Positions 15,501 through 51,772 of a DNA stretch of 64,000 nucleotides are shown here, one piece after another. Position numbers and translations under genes: made by a program. Below the pieces are notes generated by a model. The model was not told the origin of the DNA. It saw only the letters and a program-made list of their open reading frames with translations, and ran no database searches. This stretch comes from Nematostella vectensis (Eukaryota; Cnidaria; Anthozoa; Actiniaria; Edwardsiidae), in NCBI RefSeq assembly GCF_932526225.1, contig NC_064042.1, forward strand, positions 5,501,001-5,565,000. Direction: 5' to 3'. Every line of letters begins with the position of its first letter. Position 1 is the stretch's first letter.

Positions 15501-15608
15501 GTGTAGGGTGCAGCAATCAGTCCCTTGGGTAATAAGAAACACGCATTAATGTGGTGAAGCGATGGAAACCGGTGAGAAAATCACGAGTACCTCAAATTCC
15601 TTCATCAT
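543..15608 (-). CDS. NPL: N-acetylneuraminate lyase (sialate-pyruvate lyase), complete 12-exon gene
   Basis: Predicted cytosolic class I aldolase of the DapA/NanA family that splits sialic acid into N-acetylmannosamine and pyruvate. Exons in transcript order: 15591-15608, 15483-15523, 11781-11851, 11522-11609, 5783-5840, 4631-4706, 4183-4275, 2505-2650, 1979-2025, 1306-1390, 1194-1233, 543-697. They total 918 nt (305 residues plus stop; human NPL is about 320), and the reading phase matches at every junction. Visible motifs: GLIAAPYTPFD at the start of the barrel, the GATGEG carboxylate loop (A47, T48), INVGTGNLRDTQEL, the catalytic tyrosine in LLYYHAPG (Y139), the Schiff-base lysine in VGIKYS (K169), ARTAIGSTYNY, and GVDVGPPRLPIMPL near the C-terminus. 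T48 is kept but A47 replaces the serine of bacterial NanA. Exon 8 to 9 needs a GC donor (GAG|gcatgg) to reach the family length; a GT-AG alternative would be 5 residues shorter. Exon 1 (MMKEFE) is the weakest call. The gene is head-to-head with CEP164. Confidence 0.88.
928..1066. mobile_element. MITE-like element with CAGGCGCGTAC terminal repeats
   Basis: The element begins CAGGCGCGTACACAG and ends TGGGTACGCGCCTG, an inverted pair. The interior carries a recognisable core (gtgggtcatt, ttattaaggaatcttcaaat, cctatgactgcccacc) that recurs in this window near 5925-6056, 12084-12475, 14485-14605 and 59775-59894. No coding capacity is visible. It is a short non-autonomous DNA transposon family by inference; the superfamily is unassigned. 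It lies between NPL exons 11 and 12. Confidence 0.65.
1497..1635. repeat. Fold-back repeat with CCTGGGTACCAGAGG arms
   Basis: Imperfect inverted arms (acctgggtaccagagg on the left, cctctggtacccgaca on the right) enclose about 100 bp. A related hairpin with the same outer arm motif sits at 46601-46696, so this is a dispersed fold-back or MITE family. It is in the intron between NPL exons 9 and 10. Confidence 0.5.
2085..2480. repeat. Imperfect GAT/GATGAC microsatellite
   Basis: Degenerate GAT-rich simple repeat with longer-range periodicity: blocks resembling gatgatgatgataaaaaag and ttgctgtcgt recur at roughly 75-bp spacing. It fills the intron between NPL exons 8 and 9. The open frames across it are low-complexity Asp or His runs and are not genes. 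Confidence 0.8.
2672..4213. repeat. 44-bp minisatellite built from the NPL exon 7 end and its 5' splice site
   Basis: About 35 head-to-tail copies of a 44-bp unit (plus-strand core gagacattcgtggctcc followed by agtgcatgctagttag). On the minus strand each unit holds about 30 nt matching the 3' end of NPL exon 7 (the part coding YHAPGATNVT) and then a copy of its donor, gtgagtac. The outermost unit is the real exon end at 4183-4213. The array fills almost the whole 1.53-kb intron down to about 20 bp from the exon 8 acceptor at 2650. A variant block (atgttagttag) recurs 484 bp apart, exactly 11 units, showing block duplication. Confidence 0.9.
5925..6056. mobile_element. CAGGCGCG-family MITE copy
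   Basis: Shares the core agtcatagg, tttgaagattccttaataag and tggccgcca with the copies at 928, 14485 and 59775, here in the opposite orientation to the copy at 928. It ends in TATACGCGCCTG. The left terminus is degenerate. It lies beside the acceptor side of the large NPL intron. Confidence 0.6.
6085..9935. repeat. 32-bp minisatellite, about 120 copies, in an NPL intron
   Basis: Head-to-tail 32-bp units (core acatccatacgattagct followed by atacagacctga) running almost without interruption for 3.85 kb. Variation is mostly at a few sites (gacctgac versus gaccttac, acaacat versus acagcat). A distinctive variant block (gcgattaactatacagatct) occurs at 7671 and 8535, exactly 27 units apart, so the array grew partly by duplication of long blocks. 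Unlike the neighbouring arrays it is not visibly derived from a splice junction. There are no spacers between units, so it is not CRISPR. Confidence 0.95.
9936..10616. other. Intronic sequence without recognised content
   Basis: The first about 70 bp are degraded ends of the 32-bp array. The remainder lies inside the intron between NPL exons 4 and 5, and no exon, RNA or element was recognised on either strand. Confidence 0.4.
10617..10862. mobile_element. TTAA-flanked MITE (AGCCGCATTGTC family), copy 1
   Basis: TTAA at both ends encloses terminal inverted repeats starting AGCCGCATTGTCACCAG; the right end reads CTGGTGACAATGCGGCT. Length is about 246 bp with no coding capacity. Other copies are at 35906-36158 (reversed) and 42804-43047 (right end decayed). 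TTAA target sites are characteristic of piggyBac-mobilised elements, so that assignment is an inference. Confidence 0.8.
11090..11515. repeat. 28-bp tandem repeat just downstream of the NPL exon 4 donor
   Basis: About 15 copies of a 28- to 29-bp unit (core cctgcgatctacttatat, then cccacaag). On the minus strand the array starts about 7 nt after the exon 4 5' splice site at 11521. The units do not visibly contain exon sequence. The open frames across it are repeat translations. Confidence 0.85.
12084..12475. mobile_element. Decayed CAGGCGCG-family insertion
   Basis: Starts caggcgcgtacaaaagtggg and, near 12395-12465, carries core fragments of the family (gggtcaaaaagtgtgtcatt, catatgacacatatgactgc, gcgcacc). 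The middle contains unrelated sequence, and the right terminal repeat is not clear. Confidence 0.4.
12966..13955 (+). mobile_element. piggyBac-like non-autonomous element, copy 1
   Basis: About 990 bp bounded by TTAA, with terminal inverted repeats CACATTGACCCC on the left and GGAGTCAATGGG on the right. A second copy with the opposite orientation and high identity lies at 43256-44265. Short conserved open frames (about 70 residues) exist in both copies, but I recognise no transposase motif, so they may simply be conserved by common descent. TTAA target and CCC-type ends fit piggyBac-type mobilisation (inference). Confidence 0.75.
14485..14605. mobile_element. CAGGCGCG-family MITE copy
   Basis: Contains cagtcatag, the shared aatatttgaagattcc core with aataaggaatgacccact, tggccgccaa, and the terminal tttacgcgcctg. 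It is in the same orientation as the copy at 5925 and lies in the intron between NPL exons 2 and 3. Confidence 0.65.
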
Positions 15609-16028
15609 TAAAATTCGTGTTTTTAGCTTTGCTTCTTGCTAGCGGAGATATGGCGTTACTCAACTTTGTCACGCATTCGCAAAAGTTAAGCGATTCTGCT
15701 ACAATGCACACGCTAACATCACATGCTGAATTTTTTTTTCAATATTTCAGCCGTCTTTTAGTTTATCTACAAAAAATTCCATATTGACCAGTTTTTTCAG
15801 TAAGTTTTTTTCTCAGACGTGTTTGTGGGCTCCCTGTGCTTTGAGGTAGCCCCTAGTCCTCCTCGATCCAATCTCAAAAAGTTCGTTTCACTGACAACAA
15901 AAGCGTCGAGACGAGAAGAAGCAATAATCGCTCGAAAACCCACAAAACACCCCACAAAACATGCTCCCCTGACGAAGTATCTCTGCACAAACTGCTCTAA
16001 AGGGCGAGGGATAGTCAGTTAGCTCGCC
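15609..16028. promoter_or_regulatory. Head-to-head intergenic region between NPL and CEP164
   Basis: The predicted start codons of NPL (minus, 15608) and CEP164 (plus, 16029) are only 420 bp apart and diverge, so both promoters and both 5' UTRs must fit here unless upstream non-coding exons exist. I looked for an RFX X-box palindrome, expected upstream of many ciliary genes, and did not see a convincing one. No TATA box is obvious. Confidence 0.55.
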
Positions 16029-42750
<26,722 letters not shown>

Positions 42751-42803
42751 ATCGAGCAGGGCTAGCATGTCTTGAATGATCACCATGTGCCGCATTTCCG
42801 AGC

Positions 42804-43047
42804 TTAAAGCCGCATTGTCACCAGTTTACTTTCGGAGGTCCGACGGAAACCTCAACCGTTAAAAGACAAAAGAAGCCATTAGAATCCAAGATATTTAACA
42901 GGCCATCCGCTCTAAATTATCAATCACATCCTCAAAGAAACTTCCAATGGACACAATGCTTTCAGTATTTTAAAATAGTTTTCGCGTTTTCGTTAAAAAT
43001 CGTCAGAGATTGTTACGTAATCGACCGGAAGCAAACTGGTAACAATG
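42804..43047. mobile_element. TTAA-flanked MITE (AGCCGCATTGTC family), copy 3
   Basis: Left end TTAAAGCCGCATTGTCACC intact. The right end, gcaaactggtaacaatg, is truncated, without the final GCGGCT-TTAA. It has the same orientation as copy 2 and lies about 50 bp after the CEP164 stop codon, so it may be part of the 3' UTR. Confidence 0.75.
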
Positions 43048-43255
43048 TCTATGCCTAAGACATGCCTTATTAATGTTTTCGTTTAGAAGACAAATTATAC
43101 GAGCTAATCTCGAAAAGACCATTTAGATACAACGATTTAGACTAAACTTGGTAAGGGGAGGCATGAACGGACGAAAAAACTACGGATACCTGAGGACAGG
43201 GACTTTGAGGTAACTGGAAGCAAACCGAGATACAAATGATATGATAGAAGTGATT

Positions 43256-44265
43256 TTAACCCATTAACTCCTGGCTATTTTTGAGCTGAATTTACTAAAA
43301 ACAGACTGAAAACAGATACCTCCTCCCCCCTATTCTGAGTTTTGTACAGCCTGTCAAAGTCAAACACAGCTGCACCTAGTCAGCGGTATCCAATCTTTCC
43401 AACAGTGCTTTGCGGTCCCCACTTTTAATCCCTCGTCGTTGTGCTGAAGCCAGCACAAGTTGATGGTTGCTTGTATTTTTCATCAAAAATACAGCTATGA
43501 GCATATTAGGAGAGTGTCTCAGGACATCATGAAGTCTTTTGGGGCATAATTGAGTGCTTTGCTTATGGATATTTGCAAGCAAAGGTGGATTCATGATGAT
43601 TTTTTCTTGTTTGGCTTTGCCTGGATGAGAAAATAATTTTCTAGTGAATCACCACAGCTCTCCTAAATGCTGTCTTTTTTGAAACCAAATTGATTCCAAA
43701 ATTGTTTACACTGCTATTCTGGGTCTGTATGACCTGGAATTGATTTGTTTGGCTTCGGGGTGAAAAGACTTATAAAAAACCATCTGACTTTGGGGAGAGG
43801 AGTGTTGACTGGCCCTCCCCTCGTGAATTTTTCCCTGGATCTCCCAGAATGCTTTTCAATCCGCAAAGGCATCTTCGTGGTTTTACAAGCCTTCAAGAAG
43901 TGGACATTGTGTTTTGAGGCCATGGAAATGAACCTGGAGGATCAGAATAAAGGTATCTATTTGTGTCTTGAGCTGTGTTTGCTGATCTCTCTCCCTTGTG
44001 TTGTATTTTGAGCGTTTTATTGAGAGGGGTGATTCTGCTTTTCTTTCATTGTTCGATTTGAAATTTGTCAAAGAACCTGTGCTATTATTTGGCTTAAAAG
44101 TAGTTGCCAACACCTTGGTTGGATGCATATCTTCAAGACCATTTATCCCTTAGACTGATGCCTGGGTATCTTCATCTTGTTGTGTTTAGTTTGCATTTAT
44201 GAATTTTTTGGGTTGTGGGTACTTCCCAAAGCCGGTACAGGCCGGTTGAGGGGTCAATGTGTTTA
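43256..44265 (-). mobile_element. piggyBac-like non-autonomous element, copy 2 (inverted)
   Basis: Inverted and nearly full-length relative of 12966-13955. TTAA with CCCATTAACTCC is at the left; GGGGTCAATGTG with TTTA (a decayed TTAA) is at the right. An insertion relative to copy 1 is present near 43930-43960 (cctggaggatcagaataaag). No transposase motif was recognised. Confidence 0.75.
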
Positions 44266-46420
44266 CCAACACACCCTAAAAAAATTATGCTTGCCTCACT
44301 GCCTGAGAACAATGCCTTTTTCGCAAGCTTAGGTGCATACAACAGTGTAAGCAAATTATGCTTGATAGAAACACAGGCCTCCATTTAGTTATGGCTGATA
44401 TTCTAACAGATAATTTTTTATGTTAAAACCATTTGGGAAACCACAGGGAGCCCAAATTCTATAAAGTATTTGCCTTTATAAATTCAAAGCAGCAGTGTCA
44501 ACCCACTTTTGATATTTTTCCTGTATATTCACCGTCAAAGTAATCTTATCACAAAACCTTGCCTGAATCTGATGTTTTCTTGGGCATATTTTTCTAAAAA
44601 AGCTATGCATATCATCCCTATCAATGAGTCGAGTCATGTACAAGTAAAAAAAAATCTATTTTCTAGGTTAAAGATATTCACTTGCTAGAAATGGCATATA
44701 TGTGATCCAGTCCACTGGTGTATGTCACAGCACAAGTCTAAAAAGGCCTAGTTATTTTGATTAAAATCTAGGGGTGGTGGATTAACAAAACAAAGCTTTT
44801 GTTTGTGGCATGACTTCAGCGATCATGGCTGGACTGTACCAGTTCAGTGCTGACAACAGCTCTGAGGAGTTAGCAAAATAGCATTTTGTAAATCACCTCA
44901 GTCGGGACTGATAGCACTACAGGGACCGGTTGTATTAAGGGCTTGTGTATTACAAAATTTTTTCATCTTTCCTATGGATTAATGTGCACGTGTTGTAGTC
45001 TCTGCAGCTGCATCTAGTTAAACCGAGCTCCCAGCAACCATTGTTTCCTTGACAACATTCTAGCACACAGTCCACCACGATTAACAACAACCAAGGAGCC
45101 AATCAGATGTGGCAGGATCCGTCACGTGGTCACGCAATGTCCCATAGGCCTTTGCGCTTTGAGCTAGGCAAGAACAATGAGATCAGATACGTATGACAAG
45201 CAAAAATAGTTTTATATACTCAGAGACAGTATTTATTCAGATTTTTATAATCTTGCACTTGTTTGAATCTACAAATATGTTTTACTTGTAAAAATGTGTA
45301 GGTTTTAGGATTCTGTATATTATTCGACTAAAAATAGCAGGTGCGTATGGTATAGATAATGCTTACGTAAGTCTGTCTATTCGTGATAACAGATAAAATA
45401 CAAATATTGAGTTGCAGTGAAAATAGAGGAATTGTGATGTTTTCTTTTTAGATTCTTGTTACAAGCACAGTTTAATCCCTGTAGCACGAGTGGAATTTAA
45501 AATCTTCTATAGGGTGTTTTATTACAGAAGAGTGGTAAATCAAATAAACGTTCTTTTCTACTTGCTCAACATTATTTTAAAAACTAACGCATATCTTATA
45601 CATTCTTTATATTGAATACTGATTGAATCCATTGAATCCGCTTCATTTTAACCTTGTACATAATGATAAATTCTATTAGACTTCTGTCAAATAATAAAGT
45701 GATCACTTGTATACCGTCTGTTTGATAAAATCCAAGGCTGTCTTCGAAGATTTGAGCCGCCATATATCCGAGATATTGAAAGCAAAAAAGATAAATTAGT
45801 ATATAAACAAATATATAAACGAAGTGACTGTTGAATGGCAGACAAAGTGGGATAAATATGATGGTGAAAAGATCCACCAAACAGGGGAACAGTTTGAAGT
45901 TGACGTTTATCGATTTTATAAAAAAAGAACAAGTTTGATGTTTTCCCCCCTGATGTTTTCCCCCTTTTTCTGTCCCTTTTTGGAGGATATCAATGCAGTT
46001 TTAATTTTCACTGAGAAAATGAATCCTTATCGTGTCGTAACACAAAGTACAAACAACGCAGTATTACTGAGAAAGAAGTAGCTCCACACACATCTCCTTT
46101 ATTGATTTCTTTCAAGATGTCGGGCTTCCTGTGTTGAGGAAAGGAGACTGGGAACGAACAAATTCCCCTCTTCTTTCCAACAGGAGTCCCAAAAAGGAGA
46201 AGAAAAATATTTGCAGAGGCGGCTACGAAAAATGCTGCATCTAGGAATAAGGTGCTGTTGTAACACCATATTAGGAAGCATCTTTTGACTTGTGGTCGAA
46301 TCTACAAGTTGTTCCAGCAATGTTGGCCGATGTTGTCCCATTTAAACACCGCCAACATTGCTGAAAACACACACACCATAACTGAGCACAGCAATGCTCA
46401 TGCTCGAGGATCCTTGGGAG
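44266..46420. other. Intergenic DNA, no gene recognised
   Basis: AT-rich sequence with no exon, RNA or element that I can support. The missing 3' exons of the Ly6/uPAR-like gene on the minus strand should lie somewhere between here and 47058, but no phase-compatible exon with recognisable content was found. Confidence 0.4.
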
Positions 46421-46565
46421 CGCCCGCAAAGTACGCTGGATCCTCGAGCATGCCGCAAAGTACGCTGGGTCCTCGAGCATCCCGCAAAGTACGCTGGATC
46501 CTCGAGCATGCCGCAAAGTACGCTGGGTCCTCGAGCATCCCGCAAAGTACGCTGGATCCTCGAGT
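46421..46565. repeat. 29-bp tandem repeat
   Basis: About five copies of gcaaagtacgctggatcctc plus gagcatgcc, alternating gctggatcc and gctgggtcc. The flanks (atgctcatgctcgaggatcc and cctcgagtatgagcaatgct) form an inverted pair, so the units lie inside a hairpin-like element. The several open frames here are repeat translations. Confidence 0.8.
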
Positions 46566-46600
46566 ATGAGCAATGCTTTTCTTAATGTTGGGTAATGTAT

Positions 46601-46696
46601 CCTGGGTACCAGAGCCTCCAGACTTTTCTCGTCCAGTGACGCTCTACCAGCTGAGCGTCACTGGGCGCGGGAAGTTGGAGGCTCTTGTTACCCAGG
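46601..46696. repeat. Fold-back repeat related to 1497-1635
   Basis: Outer arms cctgggtaccagagcctcca and tggaggctcttgttacccag are inverted. An inner hairpin, gtgacgctctaccagctgag then cgtcac, is also present. It shares the CCTGGGTACCAGAG arm motif with 1497-1635. Confidence 0.6.
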
Positions 46697-47058
46697 GTAT
46701 AGGTAATGCTGCGAAGATCGACAACATTTCCATTGTCTTGTTCTGCAATGGGTGAAGTTAAGATATTTTACAAGCACACAAACAGTCTTCATAAAGTATT
46801 GTTTAAATCCAGCCACTGTTTTTTTTTTGTTGAAGGTTATTTTTGTTATGATAAACAAATACAACTCCTCAACTTTGATCACAAAAATTATCGACTAGTT
46901 GCAAGATACCAAATAATAAGTTTAACTTTGCGTAATTATTGTGATTTAGGATAACGAATCTCCCATGAAGCAAAAGTAAAAGATTCACACGAGAAATTAC
47001 AATCAAAACAAAAGTGCGGTCTGTCGTCAATACTAGGCTTCTCTGCTACAACACTTAC

Positions 47059-50000
47059 CTTTGCTCCGTGGATGCGTTGTTGGATCGAAGGTTGGTGCAT
47101 CTACAAATCATCAATAAATAAACAACGTTACGAAAAAGAGAAAGGGGTGCAGTCTAGGTTAGATGGGTGGGGCACTGTCAGTGCACCTCTAACAGTCGGG
47201 GGGGGGGGGGGGGGGTGAGTCCGTTTGCTGAGAGGGAGTGGGTGGGGGTGGATTTGGCCAGCACCTTGCGTACCCCCCCCCCCTTTTAGTACGCTAATGC
47301 TAACAGAATACTTTATGAAAAGTGAGGAGGTCAGGCGCAAGGTTATGAGAGATTTGTACTGGCTTTCTGTACTTGGTTGACTTGGAATTGCATTACTACT
47401 ATAGCACATAATTATTTAGGCAAGACGGGGGCGTTGAATTACAACAATTGCACACGTTACTTTCATGACTAGATAGAGTGCAACACCGACCTGTTGTAGG
47501 TTGACTGGGAATTGCGTCACCGACATTGCATAGACTTCCGCGGCAACACCCAGCAGAGCAGGATGCTAGGACCCCCCCTGCCAGTCTCTCGGCCATGATA
47601 CACAGTGTTCTTTCTTCTTCACAAATAGTGGAATGAGCGCATCGCTTGAGAGTGATTATCTCTCCTGGTCTTTGCCTTGTGGACACTCTACGTGCGGAGA
47701 GACACAAGAAACAATTTTTTACCCCACATGTTACACGCGCGCGTACTGGAAGTATATTTTTCGCGTCCAAAGTAAAACTCCCGGATAATCGCGAGCGAGT
47801 CAGAAATAGACGGCCTACTAGCATTTGGTCATAGTGAAGCCAAATCAAGTGGAGAGATAGGAGCAACGGTTTACATTCTTTAAGAATGCCAATCACCCAC
47901 CCCTTTCTTATTGTTTATCATTGAAAATACAGCGGTTTATTAGCAAGGAACCTTTCAAAATAACAATCTACGAATGAAGTCTGATATGGTATTGACGATA
48001 TTTGATTGAGAATATCTTGGTAACTTTCTTGAATAAGCCGATGGAAATTGATGCCTTGTGTGACTCTCCAATTGAGCGGGAGCGTGAAAGGGCGGCGTGA
48101 TTGGCCTTCTTTAAAGTCTTTTGATCCGGCTTGCGTGACGCGGCCCAATTTATTTGTCGCGCTCCTGCCTTGCCGAATCTAATTATTTGGATTGGGCACA
48201 TTTACAGTTGCATGTCTGAATCAATTAGGTTCTGCCCGACGCTGAGCACGGCCGCACCAACTCTTCATTGTTTTTATTGTTCTTATCAGTCTTATACCGC
48301 TTATCAACAGTTTTTATACTACGATTATACTTAAAAACAACCTAGAACCATATGAAAGTTGTATATATACAGAATATATTACACACAGTTGTAAATAATT
48401 GTTGTAGTGTAGCAACATGCATGTTTTACGGGCCTATTTTTAAAAATAACGCATGGCAGGCGCAATCACCTGGCAGTCGTGCACCTGTCCGGGACCACAG
48501 GTAGACCCATGAAGGAGTCCTTGCATACCACTTGGCACTCGGCCACCCCTTGGGTGCAATTAGTCTCGTAACACTTGAACCTTGGCCGCAAAGGTGCTGT
48601 AATTAGAATAGGGGATCACTGTCAATCCGAGTATCTCAGATATTCCAAGTACCAATTCCAAGAAAACCAATCCGAAATGAAAAAATACTGGTCAATATAG
48701 TTACGCCAGATAAATAGGTAGACAAAAAGATCACATTTTCTCGTGCGTCGTCCTCTAATAGATGCACAGATGACGTCACAGTGTGTCACAGTGTTAGTGA
48801 ACAAAGAAGTATACAACAAGACGTAATGAAAAAAACGGAATAGCCCAAACCGAGAAAAAATGAATTCATGCTCTCTTGCCCAAACGCATGATGAAGAGAT
48901 AGAAAATGTAGTCTAGTCACAGTTTAGTGTACCATTTTGCCTTGGTCGTGATGATATTTTCTTAGGGATCTTGTAAAGATAAAAGATATGAAAATCCTAG
49001 AAAACTTCGGAAGTAGGTGGTTAAGTCAAGGGCCAACTCGAAAAAAAGGCAAATTGGAAAACCGAAAAAAAAAAATGCTGGTCTATATTTTTGCGCTATT
49101 TCTGATATTTTCTATAGTGTATTTTTTATTTTTATTATTTTCATCTCAGTTTGATATACATGATGACTTTCTTATATATATTTTTAAATATTGTGCTTAT
49201 TCAAAAAAAAAATGGATAGGGGATAGGAGGCTCCTCCATACATTTTTTTATTTATTTTTGGGATGTTTTTATCTTTACAAGATCCCTTAGTCATAGTTTT
49301 ATTTCCTGGAGCATAATTTATCTCTGGCCCCGGAAAGCCCTCGCTGATTCATATCGTACTTGCTGGAGATGGTGTTCCGATGGAATTGGGAAGGACTGTG
49401 GAATAGCAGAGCATAATTAAGATTTTTTAGAGACATATTTTTTATACATAGGGGGGATGGGCACTAGGGGCACCCCCCCCCCTCCCCCCTCACACACAAT
49501 TTAAAAATTATAAGGAAATGACCAGCATGGGCGTGCTGTGTCCCCCGATATTTTCTTAATATTTCTGTATTGTGCCCCTCCAATATTCCGAGGCCTGCTA
49601 CGGTACTGACTTATCAGTATTCAACGTAGCTACGGCCGGGTTGGGCTGTCTTGGGCTTATCAGAAATATCTTCCAAATAATAATTAATCCATACAATAGT
49701 TGTTTGTTTTTTGTTTTAAACTCTCATCAATTTGGAAATATAATTTCCCCTTGTATATATTGATACTAAGTGGATTTAGCAAATGAAATGACTCTTTGCA
49801 TCGACTTTTTGCGACAGTAAAGGATTAGTCACAGAATTCGTCTTTATATTCTCAACACGAAGCACTGTAACGTGCGTACAAATATCATCCACAACTTACT
49901 ATAACATACTACAGATTTAATGCATGAGAAAGGATTACCTTCCATGGGTATTGTTAACTTTTGGCATCTGGAAGCTATTTAACAGCGTCATTGAGAAGGG

Positions 50001-50766
50001 AGATTGGCTTTAATTTCTTTTCAAGAGAACGTAACATAAAGAATATCAAGACTTACTTGTTGTCATGTTTGGTAATTGTCCTCCGGTTGTTGGAGCCATC
50101 GTTATGTTTGATGGTTCTCTTGTTATTGGAGCCATCGTCATGTTTGCTGGTTCTCTTGTCACGTTTGCTGGGTATGGTGTTGTTTGCGAGACTACTGGTG
50201 GACCTGTGAGGTTTACACAAAGCTTAGCTTGCACCGAGACGTTGTGCTTGATCCCATTTGGCAACCAGCCGTATTTTAGTAAGTCTTATCGGTAACATTT
50301 CGTTAATCGCATTAAAAAACTCAACTCAAGACAACTTACAACTTCAGAGCCATTGTACATAATTTTTAGCCTCCTCCCATTGCCCTCTTATATCAACCCG
50401 AACTTCCTCTCCCCCCTCTTAGAAAGCCCCTTTTTCGGAGCTGTTTAGAATATTTAACGAGCACTTCCATAGAAGTTTAAACGCATAACATTTTAAAGCG
50501 TTAATTTTTTTAAAAAAACATGGTTGTCACGGTATAAGTGCTGTTAAATATTGTACATATGATCTATAACACATTTTGGGGCATTTTCACTTAATTTTAC
50601 GAAGAGAGCATAAATTTGTATCTGTTATCTGGATACGCCAAATATGTCCCATAAAACCACTTCTTGGCTGTTATATACCATACTTTGAATGATCTTGAAA
50701 TGTCTTACCGAGCGAAGGGAAGACGGTCAGTAGAGCCAACCAAATAATCATGGCTAAATGGCGCAT
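47059..50766 (-). CDS. Secreted cysteine-rich Ly6/uPAR-like protein, 5' five exons (3' end not found)
   Basis: Exons in order: 50709-50766 (start codon at 50766), 50057-50284, 48470-48596, 47521-47687, 47059-47100. Phases match at all four junctions. Exon 1 encodes a signal peptide (MRHLAMIIWLALLTVFPSL). Exon 2 has HNVSVQAKLCVNLT and then a Thr/Pro linker with repeated N-glycosylation sequons (NVT, NMT, NIT, NMT). Exons 3-4 hold a 12-cysteine module running from FKCYETNC to the ending SCSAGCCRGSLCN. The CC...CN ending is typical of the three-finger Ly6/uPAR fold, though the first half has extra cysteines. Exon 5 is a Thr/Pro spacer. A C-terminal GPI signal or membrane segment would be expected in later exons. 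The domain assignment is by pattern only; the function is unknown. Confidence 0.6.
47375..47540 (-). repeat. Partial duplication downstream of a 5' splice site in the Ly6-like gene
   Basis: The region at the exon 4 donor (plus strand ggttgactgggaattgcgtc acc) is repeated about 130 bp away as ggttgacttggaattgcatt act, including the splice-site region. It is another single duplication at a donor, more diverged than those in CEP164. Confidence 0.5.
48963..49289. mobile_element. MITE with AGGGATCTTGTAAAGATAAAA terminal inverted repeats
   Basis: Left end tagggatcttgtaaagataa; right end ttatctttacaagatccctt. The arms of about 22 bp are nearly perfect, around about 280 bp of AT-rich non-coding DNA. 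It is in the intron between exons 2 and 3 of the Ly6-like gene. Confidence 0.75.
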
Positions 50767-51188
50767 GGCGGGTTGCACTCTGCTCCAATTCTACCGCGGA
50801 ATGTCTGGGATTGCGTCTGAGCCGTAATATACAATCCACAACACGGTATCGTATTTCAAGACGATCGCTCTTCTAGTGACGAAGTTGGTCAATTTGCATT
50901 AGAACTTTGCTTAAAGCGATGGTAAATGAGAAGACTTGGGTAGGACATAGATGTATTATTATTGTAGTGTTTTTGGCATACCATGCTGTCAGTGTACTTG
51001 AAATGTTTTGAATTTTTTCTGAGTTGTGCTTTTACGTGCTTGAGGCGCGCTTTGACGCGAGTTCAAAGTTGAAATACTCTTAACCAATCAGGACAGCTAT
51101 TTATACGAGCTTATGTCTTTTTAAGATATAAGAATAAAATATTGAAATGGGTACCGCGCATATAATTTACGCCTCCCGACTCTAAAAA
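50767..51188. other. Upstream flank of the Ly6-like gene
   Basis: Contains the promoter and 5' UTR side of the minus-strand Ly6-like gene. No core promoter motif or other feature was recognised. Confidence 0.35.
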
Positions 51189-51533
51189 TTAAAGGCTGGT
51201 TCTCACGACGACGTAAGCGTAAGCGCAGACGGAAGCGTAAGAGTCTTATGTCGCGTGAGAACCGGCTCGACGTAAGCGCAAGGTTTTACGCATGCTCAGT
51301 TCGTAGTCTAGTGTCCATTCCTCCTCGACGAGTTTGGTTAATTTATTCTTATGTTTCGCTTATGCTTACGCCGATCCGGTTCCCACGCGACGTAATCGTA
51401 AGCGGAGACGTAAGATTATCAAAACTTCCCGTTCTTCTTGCGCTTATGTCGAGCCGGTTCTCACGCGACATAAGGCACTTCCGTCTTCCGTCTCCGCTTA
51501 CGCTTCCGTCGCTCGTGAGAACCAGCCTTTTAA
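51189..51533. mobile_element. TTAA-flanked MITE (AGGCTGGTTCTCAC family)
   Basis: Left TTAAAGGCTGGTTCTCACG, right CGTGAGAACCAGCCTTTTAA. Inside, the arm motif recurs as a sub-repeat (gtgagaaccggctcgacgta, gagccggttctcacgcgaca) together with many CGTAAGCG steps, so the element appears to be internally duplicated. It is non-coding. Confidence 0.75.
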
Positions 51534-51567
51534 GGCTTTAAAAAGCGTCAAGGGTCCTAAAACAAGT

Positions 51568-51760
51568 ATTAATAATAATAGCCTATTGTATTATTTGATC
51601 GACATTGTAATCAATACTAGATAACCGCACCCATTTGTAATCACGTATAAGCTTTAGCTCGACCATCAATAAACACTATTCAATCACTACCCTTGGAGTA
51701 CGTTATTCCGCTATCCATCCTACACTATCCTTCATCTTCTACAAAGCTCGGATCATTACA
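51568..51760 (+). repeat. 5' LTR of the Ty3/gypsy element
   Basis: 193 bp, ending ggatcattaca. It matches the 3' LTR except for its first two bases (AT instead of the expected TG) and one internal substitution (gataaccgc versus gataacctc). It includes an aataaac context and a tattccgctatccatcc tail. Confidence 0.93.
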
Positions 51761-51772
51761 TGGTGTCAGAAA

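Noticed and set aside
45596-46081. Short hydrophobic and mixed open frames on both strands as 3' exons of the Ly6-like gene
   Set aside because: No splice site in the required phase or GPI-signal pattern could be supported.
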